From UBA5951 sp009936885 (GTDB lineage: Bacteria; Pseudomonadota; Alphaproteobacteria; Puniceispirillales; Puniceispirillaceae): a stretch of 57,380 nucleotides of DNA. The position numbers and the translations under genes are program-made. The notes beneath the pieces were generated by a model that saw only the letters and a program-made list of their open reading frames with translations, had not been told where the DNA came from and searched no databases. Shown here one piece after another: positions 36,025 through 45,652 of this stretch. The DNA lies in contig CALKVA010000009.1 in NCBI GenBank assembly GCA_937996625.1, forward strand, positions 1 to 57,380, in the 5' to 3' direction. Within the stretch, counting starts at the first letter, position 1; every line of letters starts with the position of its first letter.

Positions 36025-37523
36025 CGGAAAATATCGAATCTAAGATTAATCTTTTAGAGCTGAACAACGGTACCTTATATGCTCTACCATCGCATATAAA
36101 TGTTCCAAATTATGATAGAAGCAAACTTAATGCTGGTATCGTCCATATTGGTATTGGCAATTTTCATCGCGCTCATTTATCTTGGTATATTCATCGCTTG
36201 ATTGAGAGAGGACTGGCTAATAATTGGTCAATCATAGGCGGTAGCGTTCGCAAGCAAGATTCTGAGATGAGAGACAAGCTGTTATCCCAAGATTTTCTTA
36301 CAACATTAATAGAGCTAGATCCAAATGGGGATAACCATGCAGAAATAGTGGGAGCAATGATAGATTATGTTCCCATTGATGAGGATAATAAATCCCTTAT
36401 TCAAATCATGGCAAACCCACAAATCAAAATTGTATCTCTGACTATTACAGAAGGGGGTTATTATCAGGATCCTGTTTCAAAGAAATTAGATTTAACACAT
36501 CCTGATATTATTTATGACTCGCAAAACCCGGATACACCGCGAACTGTTTTTGGAGCAATCATTGCCGCATTAAAAATCAGAAAGCAGAATGGGTATGGTC
36601 CTTTTACAGGTCTTTGCTGTGATAACCTGCAGGAAAATGGGACTGTATTGCATGCTTCTATTTTGGGTCTAGCAACGTTAAGTAACCCTGAATTAGCGGA
36701 ATGGATTGATGCTAATTGTTCTTTTCCAAACTCAATGGTTGATTGTATTGTTCCTGCAACAGGCACTGCAGAGAAAAAGCTAGTTCAATCCATTGGTGTA
36801 AATGATGCAGTGCCCGTAACGCATGAGAATTTTCGGCAATGGGTTATAGAGGATAATTTCTGCGCTGGAAGGCCAGATTTAGAATTAGTCGGCGTTACTT
36901 TCTCCGATAAGGTATATCAATATGAAACCCAGAAAATTCGAATTCTAAATGGCGGGCATCAGATACTGGCAAATACGGCTGAAATTCTTGGCTTATCCAC
37001 AATTTACGATGCGATGGCTAACCCGTTAATAAGACAGTTTTTCAGCAAAGTTGAACAAGAAGAAATCTTACCGAATGTTAATGATTTACCAGATTTATCT
37101 ACGTCAGAATATTTACAGCTTATTAGTAGCAGGTTTGCTAATAAATCAGTTATGGATACGGTGAGAAGAGTATCCTTCGACGGCAGCTCGCGGCACCCTG
37201 GTTTTATTCTTCCCTCTATTTACGATAATCTGCGCTATGGAAGCTCGTTAAACGGACTTGCTTTAGTTGAAGCAGCATGGGCACGCATGTGCGAGGGCAC
37301 AAGGGAAGATGGAACCATCATAGAGGCAAACGATCCTGACTGGTCATATTTGTGTGAACATGCCAAAGCTGCGCGCCATAATCCAAAGAAATGGCTAGAG
37401 ATGGAACACATATACGGAAATCTTATAAATGAGGATAGCTTCGCATCTGCTTTTGAGCGCTGGCTAAAAAGCATTTATGAGAATGGAATAGAACAAACCA
37501 TTCGTATCTATCTAGATAAATAG
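36012..37523 (+). CDS. mtlK: Mannitol 2-dehydrogenase
   Basis: The 503-residue, polyol-specific long-chain dehydrogenase oxidises D-mannitol to D-fructose. The N-terminal NAD fold has GIVHIGIGNFHRAHLSWYIH and the catalytic lysine/asparagine/histidine block is KIRILNGGHQ. Length is normal. It is the last gene of the operon, followed by a terminator. No fructokinase lies in the operon, so fructose must be phosphorylated by an enzyme encoded elsewhere. Confidence 0.94.
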   Translation: MDELTENIESKINLLELNNGTLYALPSHINVPNYDRSKLNAGIVHIGIGNFHRAHLSWYIHRLIERGLANNWSIIGGSVRKQDSEMRDKLLSQDFLTTLIELDPNGDNHAEIVGAMIDYVPIDEDNKSLIQIMANPQIKIVSLTITEGGYYQDPVSKKLDLTHPDIIYDSQNPDTPRTVFGAIIAALKIRKQNGYGPFTGLCCDNLQENGTVLHASILGLATLSNPELAEWIDANCSFPNSMVDCIVPATGTAEKKLVQSIGVNDAVPVTHENFRQWVIEDNFCAGRPDLELVGVTFSDKVYQYETQKIRILNGGHQILANTAEILGLSTIYDAMANPLIRQFFSKVEQEEILPNVNDLPDLSTSEYLQLISSRFANKSVMDTVRRVSFDGSSRHPGFILPSIYDNLRYGSSLNGLALVEAAWARMCEGTREDGTIIEANDPDWSYLCEHAKAARHNPKKWLEMEHIYGNLINEDSFASAFERWLKSIYENGIEQTIRIYLDK

Positions 37524-37538
37524 ATTGCAAATCAAAAT

Positions 37539-37562
37539 AGCGAACACAAAATTTGCTTTTTT
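37539..37562 (+). terminator. Terminator after the polyol operon
   Basis: AGCGAA pairs with TTTGCT (one G-T pair) across a short loop and runs into six or seven Ts. It lies at the end of the convergent dioxygenase gene. Confidence 0.55.
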
Positions 37563-38685
37563 ATGCATCTCCAGAACACCGTTTTAAAACACGCAATCTG
37601 CTTTCAAACTCACCCCTATCCACATAACAACCATGAAGATGTCTAAATCCGGTTTCCGGGTCAAACGCATCTCTTCCATGCATAATTCTGCGATTATCAA
37701 ACACTACCATTTCCCCAGCTGCTAATCGCAGACTAATAAGATAAGCATTACTTCTCGTCATCTTCATAAACTTGCTATAAGCCCTATAATAAGACTTCAT
37801 GAGTTTTGGATCTATATCCAGAAAGTCAGCAATATGAGCATTAAAACAAATCTCGTTAATCTTGCCATCTAGGTTAAGCGTAATTACATGTTTTCTGCTT
37901 CTAATATCCGTATTTTCATCATAAAATCTAAATGGAATTGATACAGAGGATAACATATTAAAAGCCTCGATATCGTTCGCACGCAAATCTGTTGATATTG
38001 CCAAGCCGTCTGCAAAGGTTGACCCGCCGCCTTCTGCTTCATTCGCAAGACAGTGTAAAAACTGAAACCCAGGGGGAAGTTCTTGATTGGGAAGGTCGGT
38101 ATGTGGCGGCAAGGCAACTGCAGTATAGGCCAAATTATTCGGATTAGGTTTTGATTGCACCTGAAAGGTAGAGCCAAAGTTAGTTTCGCGAAGAAACCCT
38201 ATTCGCTTTGCAACCTCCATACCAGCATCATGTCTTGCATCTAATCCCGTGACTAACGACAATCCAAAACTTTGCGTATTTTCTAGCCATGTCGCTAATG
38301 CACCATCATCCTCAAGCAACTCCTTAGCTTTAGCGGTTGGTAGTTTGTCTATGCCCATACCGCCACGCCAAAATCTTTTTCTAATAGCCGCAGGGTCAGA
38401 TGCTCTTTTGCCTGGCTTGTGATGATACAACCAGTCCAAATTATATCTGGTAGAATTCGCTCTATCGCTCCAATTTAACATCAGAACATCATCTTTTATA
38501 AATGCTTTTGTTAGGGTGATATCAAGCGGTATTGACGTCAGGTCCGTCATTCGCTCATTTGTATCTTTATGAAACCCAGCAGGGTCATTATCACGAAGCC
38601 ACAGAAACGGATATGAGCTGTCAGAATTATCTGACCATTTAATGTGAATCATATCCATTTCATTGTCCTGAAATAATTCAGTCAT
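37561..38685 (-). CDS. Gamma-butyrobetaine dioxygenase-like 2-oxoglutarate oxygenase (TauD/BBOX family)
   Basis: The 374-residue protein has the N-terminal zinc-free DUF971-like domain (IHIKWSDNSDSSYPFLWLRD) that precedes the catalytic domain in gamma-butyrobetaine and trimethyllysine hydroxylases. The iron triad appears as HTD in LPPHTDLPN and the distal His in FDNRRIMHGRDAF, followed by an arginine that can bind 2-oxoglutarate. Such enzymes make carnitine or open up other quaternary amines. AAGGAGGACATA ahead of the ATG is a strong ribosome site. No carnitine genes are next to it. Confidence 0.88.
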   Translation of the reverse strand: MTELFQDNEMDMIHIKWSDNSDSSYPFLWLRDNDPAGFHKDTNERMTDLTSIPLDITLTKAFIKDDVLMLNWSDRANSTRYNLDWLYHHKPGKRASDPAAIRKRFWRGGMGIDKLPTAKAKELLEDDGALATWLENTQSFGLSLVTGLDARHDAGMEVAKRIGFLRETNFGSTFQVQSKPNPNNLAYTAVALPPHTDLPNQELPPGFQFLHCLANEAEGGGSTFADGLAISTDLRANDIEAFNMLSSVSIPFRFYDENTDIRSRKHVITLNLDGKINEICFNAHIADFLDIDPKLMKSYYRAYSKFMKMTRSNAYLISLRLAAGEMVVFDNRRIMHGRDAFDPETGFRHLHGCYVDRGEFESRLRVLKRCSGDA

Positions 38686-38910
38686 TATGTCCTCCTTTGC
38701 TAGAGTATCAGATTAAATGAGCTATTTACATCTGGTGGAGGCCACCAATCATGGACGCTGTAATAGTTCATATTGGTAAAGAGCCCTGATATAGTATGCT
38801 TAAAACCCTTGTCATAAATGTGAAATCCTATTTACAACAATTAAGTGAAACAACTATTAATCACAAAGTTTTTTTTCAAACCTATTTTTGCTAGGTTAGA
38901 ATATATACCC

Positions 38911-38926
38911 TGTCACAGGGGTGACA
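38911..38926 (-). other. Hairpin just after ureG
   Basis: TGTCAC and GTGACA form a perfect six-base stem with a four-base loop starting four bases after the ureG stop. No T-run follows on the minus strand, so it may be a stability element or a rho-dependent end rather than an intrinsic terminator. Confidence 0.4.
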
Positions 38927-38929
38927 ATT

Positions 38930-39553
38930 TTAGGCTAATCCGCCCTGAACCCTGAGAAATTCAGCAAGTTGTGGAACGCCAACCCCTTTTTTCATGGAGC
39001 CAAAAATAAACGGAAGCGCCCCCCTATTCTGTTTAGTATCCTCACGCATCTGCTCAATATCCACATCAACATGTTCTGCAAGCTCAATTTTATTGACGAC
39101 AAGCATATCTGATTTCATCAATGCAGGTCCTTTTTTGCGCGGTATGTCGGCGCCCATACAAACATCAATCACATAGATTGTAAGATCTACCAGCTCTGGG
39201 CTAAATGTCGCTGCTAGATTATCTCCGCCTGATTCAAGAAGTATCAATTCTAAATCTGGTATACGGTTTTTTAGCTCATCAATTGCAGCTAGATTAACAG
39301 ATGCATCCTCACGAATAGCAGTATGGGGGCATCCACCAGTTTCAACACCGCAAATTCTATCAGAAGATAATACCTGAGCGCGAACAAGATAATCAGCATC
39401 TTCTCTGGTATATATATCATTTGTAATAACAGCCATAGAAACATCTGAAGCAAGTATTTTGCATAATGCCTCTGTCATACTGGTCTTGCCAGCACCAACT
39501 GGCCCGCCAATACCAACCCTTAACGGGCCAAATTTTAATCTATCTCTTGTCAT
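38930..39553 (-). CDS. ureG: Urease accessory GTPase UreG
   Basis: The 207-residue GTPase drives nickel delivery to urease. The P-loop is GIGGPVGAGKTSMTEAL, and the metal-binding CPH appears in VETGGCPHTAIRED, with the guanine motif in LVVNKIEL. Its ATG overlaps the ureF stop (ATGA). Confidence 0.97.
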   Translation of the reverse strand: MTRDRLKFGPLRVGIGGPVGAGKTSMTEALCKILASDVSMAVITNDIYTREDADYLVRAQVLSSDRICGVETGGCPHTAIREDASVNLAAIDELKNRIPDLELILLESGGDNLAATFSPELVDLTIYVIDVCMGADIPRKKGPALMKSDMLVVNKIELAEHVDVDIEQMREDTKQNRGALPFIFGSMKKGVGVPQLAEFLRVQGGLA

Positions 39554-40188
39554 GTTCTATATATCCTAGGATTTGATTTTTCATGCATCATAGACATGAT
39601 TTCTGACATAAATGAAGCACTTCCAAGCTGTTCAAGACCTGCTACATCCAACTTATTATTTACCTGCTCTATTATTCTACACAGCGTTACAAGACAATCC
39701 TGCCCAGCCTGTTGACCAATCGGAATAATACGAACACCAACTGAAATAAGACTAGCAGCAAAGGCTTGCAAATAGCTCTGAGTTGTAAGCTTAATATCTA
39801 TCTTTCTTCTTCTAGCGGCCATGCCTACAGCAACAGGATAAGCAAGGCCCAGCGCTAACTCGGTGCCATAGCTACCATTAACGGCACGGCTGAAAGACTT
39901 ACCCAACTCAATTGTTTCTTGATATCTCTCTCTGCTCGAACATAAAGCAAGACATAAGCTATTTACATCACTAATGCCCTCATAGGCCGCTTTCAAAAAC
40001 AAACCATCATTCCAACCAGAACCACTAGTAAGAAGGCAACTTATCCACCGGGTTAAACTATCTTTATCTGAAACCAAGCCATGCTGAATTGCAGCTTCAA
40101 GACCGTGAGAATAACTAAAAGCACCCGTTGGAAAAGCAGGTGAAAACCAAGCCTGAAGAACCATTATGTCATTATGATACGAATTCAT
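39550..40188 (-). CDS. ureF: Urease accessory protein UreF
   Basis: The 212-residue helical protein begins with the UreF pattern WFSPAFPTGAFSYSHGLEAAI and ends with a conserved basic tail. It joins UreD and UreG in the apo-urease activation complex. It follows ureE by nine bases and overlaps ureG by four bases. Confidence 0.95.
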   Translation of the reverse strand: MNSYHNDIMVLQAWFSPAFPTGAFSYSHGLEAAIQHGLVSDKDSLTRWISCLLTSGSGWNDGLFLKAAYEGISDVNSLCLALCSSRERYQETIELGKSFSRAVNGSYGTELALGLAYPVAVGMAARRRKIDIKLTTQSYLQAFAASLISVGVRIIPIGQQAGQDCLVTLCRIIEQVNNKLDVAGLEQLGSASFMSEIMSMMHEKSNPRIYRT

Positions 40189-40197
40189 TGTTGTATT

Positions 40198-40704
40198 TCA
40201 GTGATGATGAGCGTGCTTGATAGGCAGCTCTGATTTACTATTTTCGTCACTATGTTCATGATTGTGTTCGTGACTATGCGTTCTGCCATGGCCATAAGCG
40301 CCTCCCTCTGGGGTAAAAGGTGCCTCTAATTTTTCAATTTGAGCACCTAACAATCGTAGCATATGCTCTAGAACGTGATCTTGCTGAATAAGCAAATAAT
40401 CTGTTTTTATCTGACATGGTGTATGCCTATTTCCAATATGCCATGCTATGCGGGCAAGATTGGCATCTGTGACTTTCATTATTGGTTCAGGCTTTGGATG
40501 TATCGCTATGATTCGCCCATCATCAAGCACAAACCCGTCTGTTGCAGATAAAGAACGTGTTTCTGGCAGTTCTACAAGGAAAGCCTCTCCGCTATCTGAT
40601 ACCAGGCGCTTACGCCTCAGAAACCGTGCTTCATAATCCAATGTTATCGTATCAGCTACATTCTCCGCTTTGATATTAGCTTCGATTTGTTGTGAAATAT
40701 GCAT
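40198..40704 (-). CDS. ureE: Urease accessory nickel chaperone UreE
   Basis: The 168-residue protein has an N-terminal peptide-binding domain and a C-terminal domain with the HxxGNRH-type block (WHIGNRHTPCQI). A histidine-rich tail follows (HGRTHSHEHNHEH, ending HAHHH) and would bind several nickel ions. GGGGAATATAATT precedes the ATG. Confidence 0.95.
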   Translation of the reverse strand: MHISQQIEANIKAENVADTITLDYEARFLRRKRLVSDSGEAFLVELPETRSLSATDGFVLDDGRIIAIHPKPEPIMKVTDANLARIAWHIGNRHTPCQIKTDYLLIQQDHVLEHMLRLLGAQIEKLEAPFTPEGGAYGHGRTHSHEHNHEHSDENSKSELPIKHAHHH

Positions 40705-40727
40705 AATTATATTCCCCTTTTTTCTGA

Positions 40728-42437
40728 TTAGAACAGAAAATAACGTTGTGCCATCGGTAATTCTTGCGCTGGCTCACAGGTCAGCAGCTCTCCATCAGCA
40801 CGCACCTCATAGGTTTCAGGATGCACCTCTATTTCAGGCATATGATTATTCATAACCATATCTTCTTTGGAAATAGTTCTGGTATTTTGCACGGCGCGGG
40901 TTTGTTTCGCTAATCCTAGTTCCGAGCCAATATTATTATCCTGCGCAGCTCTACTCACAAAACAAATAGCCGACTGCTCAACTGAACGCCCGAATGATGC
41001 GAACATTGGACGTGAATATACTGGCTGAGGTGTTGGGATAGATGCGTTGGGATCTCCCATTTGCGCAACAGCAATACTTCCACCAAGAAGCACCATTTCT
41101 GGCTTAACACCGAAAAAAGCAGGATTCCACATAACCAAATCGGCACGCTTGCCAACAGCAATACTCCCAATATGTTCAGAAATTCCATGGCAAATTGCAG
41201 GGTTAATAGTATATTTGGCGATATATCTCTTCACCCTTAGATTATCATTATCTCCTGTTTCATTAGCAAGCCTGCCACGTTGCACTTTCATTTTATGAGC
41301 GGTTTGCCAGGTACGTGTAATAACTTCTCCAACCCTGCCCATAGCTTGGCTATCAGATGCAATAATAGAAAATGCCCCCATATCATGAAGGATATCTTCT
41401 GCTGCTATGGTCTCTTTTCTAATTCTGCTTTCAGCAAACGCAACATCTTCTGGGATGGACCTGTCGAGATGATGGCAAACCATCAACATATCAAGATGTT
41501 CTTCAAGCGTATTGACTGTATAGGGTCGTGTAGGATTTGTTGAAGAGGGAATTACATGCCTCTCGCCACACACTTTGATAATGTCAGGCGCATGACCACC
41601 GCCTGCGCCCTCTGTGTGAAACGCATGGATTGTGCGCCCTTTCATCGCGGCGACCGTATTCTCAACAAACCCACTTTCGTTAAGCGTATCTGTGTGAATC
41701 ATCACCTGTATATCCATTGCGTCTGCCACCGACAGACAATTGTCAATCGCAGCAGGCGTAGTTCCCCAATCCTCATGCAGTTTCAATGCACAGGCTCCAG
41801 CTTTTATTTGCTCTTCAAGCGGCATAGGCAGCGCTGCATTACCTTTCCCTGCAAACGCTAAATTCATTGCAAAACTATCTGCTGACTGGAGCATTCTTGA
41901 AATATGCCATGCACCAGGGGTGCAGGTGGTAGCAAGCGTTCCATGTGCAGGGCCTGTTCCGCCTCCAAGCATCGTTGTAAGACCTGAATGCAACGCATCA
42001 TCAATCTGTTGCGGGCAAATAAAATGAATATGGCTGTCAAAACCGCCAGCTGTTATAATATGACCCTCGCCTGCTATAGCTTCAGTTGATGGACCAATAA
42101 TGATATCCACCGCTTGCTGTGTGTCTGGATTTCCTGCTTTGCCAATGGCTTGAATCAAGCCATCTTTTAGCCCTATATCAGCTTTGTAAATTCCGTTAAC
42201 ATCGACAACCAAGGCATTGGTGATAACAGTATCCACAGCCCCATCAGTTCTCGAAACCTGCGATTGCCCCATGCCATCACGAATAACCTTACCACCACCA
42301 AATTTTACTTCATCTCCATAGGTGGTTAAATCCTGCTCAACTTCGATGAATAGCTGCGTATCTGCAAGCCGAACCTTATCGCCTGTTGTCGGGCCATACA
42401 TATCTGCATAAATTTTTCTTGATAGTGAGACTGGCAT
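40728..42437 (-). CDS. ureC: Urease alpha subunit
   Basis: The 569-residue catalytic subunit hydrolyses urea to ammonia and carbamate. All di-nickel ligands are in place, offset by two from Klebsiella UreC: His136 and His138 (SHIHFI), carbamylated Lys219 (CALKLHEDWG), His248, His274 and Asp362 (IASDSQAMGR). The mobile-flap Cys321 and catalytic His322 are in VCHHLDRS. Its ATG overlaps the ureB stop (TAATG). Confidence 0.98.
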   Translation of the reverse strand: MPVSLSRKIYADMYGPTTGDKVRLADTQLFIEVEQDLTTYGDEVKFGGGKVIRDGMGQSQVSRTDGAVDTVITNALVVDVNGIYKADIGLKDGLIQAIGKAGNPDTQQAVDIIIGPSTEAIAGEGHIITAGGFDSHIHFICPQQIDDALHSGLTTMLGGGTGPAHGTLATTCTPGAWHISRMLQSADSFAMNLAFAGKGNAALPMPLEEQIKAGACALKLHEDWGTTPAAIDNCLSVADAMDIQVMIHTDTLNESGFVENTVAAMKGRTIHAFHTEGAGGGHAPDIIKVCGERHVIPSSTNPTRPYTVNTLEEHLDMLMVCHHLDRSIPEDVAFAESRIRKETIAAEDILHDMGAFSIIASDSQAMGRVGEVITRTWQTAHKMKVQRGRLANETGDNDNLRVKRYIAKYTINPAICHGISEHIGSIAVGKRADLVMWNPAFFGVKPEMVLLGGSIAVAQMGDPNASIPTPQPVYSRPMFASFGRSVEQSAICFVSRAAQDNNIGSELGLAKQTRAVQNTRTISKEDMVMNNHMPEIEVHPETYEVRADGELLTCEPAQELPMAQRYFLF

Positions 42438-42742
42438 TATAACGCCCCCATGATTTTTTGATTAAATCCGAAAACAGCCCGTCTACCGCCCAAAGGCACA
42501 AGCTGAATTTCTCGCTCTTGACCAGGCTCAAACCTGACAGCGGTTCCAGCTGCTATATCAAGTCTCATGCCACGAGCTTCAGCCCTGTCAAAAACCAATG
42601 CAGAATTCGCTTCATAAAAATGATAGTGGCTTCCAACTTGTATGGGCCTGTCACCTGAATTAGCAACTAGAACTCGAATGGCCTTTCGGTCTGCATTCAG
42701 TAAGATGTCATCATCCTTGGTTATTACCTCGCCTGGTATCAT
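42437..42742 (-). CDS. ureB: Urease beta subunit
   Basis: With the start at 42742 the protein begins MIPGEVITKDDDILLNADRK and has 101 residues, the normal UreB size. AGGAG lies just upstream, in the 13 bases after the ureA stop. A longer frame reaching 42826 would overlap ureA and is not needed. The blocks GSHYHFYEANSALVFDR and RFEPG are typical. Confidence 0.96.
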   Translation of the reverse strand: MIPGEVITKDDDILLNADRKAIRVLVANSGDRPIQVGSHYHFYEANSALVFDRAEARGMRLDIAAGTAVRFEPGQEREIQLVPLGGRRAVFGFNQKIMGAL

Positions 42743-42755
42743 CACAACATCTCCT

Positions 42756-43058
42756 TCATCGTATTGGGTGATGGACAGTGACCAATTTTGTTCCATCTGG
42801 AAATGTGGCCTCAACTTGAATGTCATGTATCATCTCTGCAATTCCGTCCATACAATCATCACGTGTTATAACATTTGCACCTGCTTCCATTAAATCTGCC
42901 ACAGTGCGACCATCACGGGCGCCCTCAACGACATAATCAGTAATAAGCGCGATAGCCTCTGGATAATTTAGTTTTACCCCTCTCTCTTTTCGGTTTCGAG
43001 CCACCATTGCTGCCGTAGAAATGAGCAATTTGTCTTTTTCTCTTGGACTGAGTTTCAC
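42756..43058 (-). CDS. ureA: Urease gamma subunit
   Basis: The 100-residue subunit starts at GTG 43058, with AAGGAG nine bases upstream, and reads MKLSPREKDKLLISTAAMVA onward, ending with PDGTKLVTVHHPIR as in other UreA. It forms the trimer with UreB and UreC. Confidence 0.97.
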   Translation of the reverse strand: MKLSPREKDKLLISTAAMVARNRKERGVKLNYPEAIALITDYVVEGARDGRTVADLMEAGANVITRDDCMDGIAEMIHDIQVEATFPDGTKLVTVHHPIR

Positions 43059-43090
43059 GTTTATTCTCCTTGCTAATTATATTCGACTTA

Positions 43091-43942
43091 CTATGTCTGC
43101 CACACTCTTGGCATTGGGTGCCCTCTGAGAGCACATAGAATCTTATTTAAATCTGTTCTTCCCCCGGCACTATAATTACTAACAAGCCTGACTATCAGCT
43201 TTTCGTTAAGATAGGTTGCTGCACACATTGAATTTTCCGAAGCTAAGTTTTTCTCAATAATGGGCTTCAGATACTCTGTATTTGCGCCCACACAGATAAT
43301 TGTAGATATCATTCTAGAGCCATTTATGCCTGCATTTGAGTTCATTAACGCTTCAACATCATCGCCTATTCGCAGTGATTCTGCATGAAACAGGATACCC
43401 TCCTTATATAATCTCCAATTATCCGTGAAGTAGCATTTTTCAATCTTCTCACCCATTGCTTGGCGCCCAAGAATTATTGTTTCTGCTATAAGGCAACTAC
43501 TATCTGCTGACATATTCAGATTGATGGTTCTATCTACCGCAGCACCGTCAAAAATTATCGTTTCTTGGGGAAGCCAGTGCAAGGTTGCGGCTTTATCAAG
43601 GTTTAAATCAATGGAAATCCTAGCTGGATGCATGGAACTTTTATATAAACGCTCTGCTGTTTGGCTAGTGGCAACTAGTCTGCAATCAGATGCCTCTATG
43701 CTTATATCAACTATATCACCGCCAGTAATACCGCCAGCTGTATTAAGCAAAACCGCCTCTCGCATAGCACCATATGTTTTAGGAAGTAATATTTTACTGC
43801 TGCCAGACTGATAGAGCCTTGTTACACGTGACCCATTAAGACCGAATTTTATCTGCCCGTTTGCGCGTTGCATCACAGTCCTTGGTCTAATTCCGTCCAT
43901 CCCAAGCCGGCCAATCTCTTCTACTTCATTTGCGTCACACAC
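43091..43942 (-). CDS. ureD: Urease accessory protein UreD
   Basis: The 283-residue scaffold protein for urease activation has the family blocks REAVLLNTAGGITGGD and ATSQTAERLYKS. It leads the operon ureDABCEFG, the usual alphaproteobacterial order. The GTG start at 43942 has a poor ribosome site; the ATG at 43900 would be a shorter alternative. Confidence 0.94.
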   Translation of the reverse strand: MCDANEVEEIGRLGMDGIRPRTVMQRANGQIKFGLNGSRVTRLYQSGSSKILLPKTYGAMREAVLLNTAGGITGGDIVDISIEASDCRLVATSQTAERLYKSSMHPARISIDLNLDKAATLHWLPQETIIFDGAAVDRTINLNMSADSSCLIAETIILGRQAMGEKIEKCYFTDNWRLYKEGILFHAESLRIGDDVEALMNSNAGINGSRMISTIICVGANTEYLKPIIEKNLASENSMCAATYLNEKLIVRLVSNYSAGGRTDLNKILCALRGHPMPRVWQT

Positions 43943-44196
43943 CCCGATCTGATTACAGGTGGTAGCATCACACTGTGATAGTAGAAAGGCGTTTTTTTAC
44001 ATTACCATGCAAACTTTTTTGCACCACTAAAAAACCTATTAATAGCGCTAAAATCGGATAAAAACCAATAAGCCCGCGTTATTTCAATATAGGGTAGATA
44101 CGGGCAAATCATTCGGTAACTATCAGAAGTGTCGTTAATAATTCTTTTTTATGCAAAATTGATTATAATTACTATTCACTTAATCTGACAGGCATC

Positions 44197-44220
44197 CTTG
44201 TGTTATGATAATGATACAAG
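44197..44220. promoter_or_regulatory. Inverted repeat CTTGTGT-N10-ATACAAG before the ureide operon
   Basis: The arms match apart from one position and end 15 bases before the allantoinase start, so a bound protein would block initiation or elongation. It lies between the ureide and urease operons, but nearer the former. Regulator unknown. Confidence 0.4.
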
Positions 44221-44235
44221 ATTGGAAGAAAAGAA

Positions 44236-45618
44236 ATGAGCCCAAACAGATATCCTCGTGACCTAAGCGGTAAATTCTGTCAGCCAGAACAAATTAAATG
44301 GCCTAATGACGCAAAAATTGCTGTGCAGTTTGTTCTTAATTATGAAGAAGGCGGAGAGAATTGCCTATTGCATGGCGATTCACAATCAGAGGGGTTTCTA
44401 TCTGAAATTGTAGGGGCGGTTCCATGGCCAAATCAGCGCCATTGGAATATGGAGAGTATTTATGAATATGGTGCAAGAGCCGGATTCTGGAGAATATATG
44501 AGCTATTTACCCAGCATGCTATTCCAATAACAGTATATGCGGTGGCAACAGCCCTTGGCCGTAGCCCAGAGCAGGTGCATGCCATGCAATCTGCGAATTG
44601 GGAAATAGCCAGCCATGGGTATAAATGGATTGAGCATAAAGATCTTAGCCCTCACGAGGAAGAGGCGCTGATTAAAAAAGCTATCGAGCTTCATATGTCT
44701 GTTACTGGCGAGCCCCCTAAAGGATGGTATACGGGACGAGCTTCGATGAATTCTGTTGATCTTGTGTGCAAACAAGGCTCAATAGAATATATATCTGATT
44801 CCTATGCAGATGACCTGCCTTACTGGCATGTTTATAGGGACAAGCCACACCTTATTATCCCCTACACATTGGATGCAAACGATATGCGATTTGCAAATGT
44901 CCAAGGATTTAATTCTGGGGATCAGTTTTTTGCTTATTTAAAAGATAGTTTTGATAGTCTGTATCGTGAGGGTGCAAACGGAAAACCAAAAATGCTTTCG
45001 ATTGGCTTGCATTGCAGATTAATCGGCAGGCCAGGGCGCATAGAATCACTCATTAAATTTCTATCCTACATTCAAGGCTTCAGTGATGTTTGGTACCCTC
45101 GCAGGATAGATATTTCTGATTACTGGCATACTAACTATCCGTTTGATATGTCCGCATGGCAAAGCAGAGTAACCAGTCTATCAGAGAAAGCTTTTATCAA
45201 GAAATTCTCAGAAATATTTGAAAATGGCCGATGGATTGCTGAGGGGGCCTATAAATTAGACCTCGGGCCATCACATAATACTGCAATTGGACTTCATAAT
45301 GCATTATGCCGAATATTCAGAAGTGCACCCTATGAGACGCGAAAGAAGTTGGTTGAGGCGCATAGCGGCGGGCAAAAAAAGCCTATGATTTTTGAAAAAC
45401 TTATTTCAGAGCAAAACAAAGATATAGCGTGCGCTCTGGACGAGCAATTTTCTACGAAATTCGGTTTTAAATATACATTATCAGAAACAGATGCTAATAA
45501 TTGTGATGTTCTTCAAAATCTGCGAGAGCGATTAGAATCTGATTATATGACTGAATTTGCTGAGAATTGTCGTCAAATTGAAAAAATCGCACTTGAAAAG
45601 ATTTCTATGTTAATTTGA
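44236..45618 (+). CDS. puuE: Fusion of PuuE-type allantoinase and OHCU decarboxylase (UraD)
   Basis: Residues about 1-305 are a polysaccharide-deacetylase-fold, metal-independent allantoinase of the PuuE type (PRDLSGKFCQPEQIKWPNDAKI at the start, then ASHGYKWIEH and FYTGR-like GWYTGRAS). Residues about 312-460 match OHCU decarboxylase: LHNALCRIFRSAPYETRKKL with the likely catalytic His376 (EAHSGG), Glu392/Gln393 (SEQ) and FGFKY at 409-413. The second domain would make (S)-allantoin and the first open it to allantoate, so a single chain does two successive steps. It heads the ureide operon divergent from urease. Confidence 0.87.
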   Translation: MSPNRYPRDLSGKFCQPEQIKWPNDAKIAVQFVLNYEEGGENCLLHGDSQSEGFLSEIVGAVPWPNQRHWNMESIYEYGARAGFWRIYELFTQHAIPITVYAVATALGRSPEQVHAMQSANWEIASHGYKWIEHKDLSPHEEEALIKKAIELHMSVTGEPPKGWYTGRASMNSVDLVCKQGSIEYISDSYADDLPYWHVYRDKPHLIIPYTLDANDMRFANVQGFNSGDQFFAYLKDSFDSLYREGANGKPKMLSIGLHCRLIGRPGRIESLIKFLSYIQGFSDVWYPRRIDISDYWHTNYPFDMSAWQSRVTSLSEKAFIKKFSEIFENGRWIAEGAYKLDLGPSHNTAIGLHNALCRIFRSAPYETRKKLVEAHSGGQKKPMIFEKLISEQNKDIACALDEQFSTKFGFKYTLSETDANNCDVLQNLRERLESDYMTEFAENCRQIEKIALEKISMLI

Positions 45619-45652
45619 AGATTAAAAGCTAAATAAGCCTCAGAGGATTAAC

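Noticed and set aside
42743..42826. N-terminal extension of UreB
   Set aside because: It would overlap ureA; the family start MIPGEV with AGGAG upstream at 42742 is correct.
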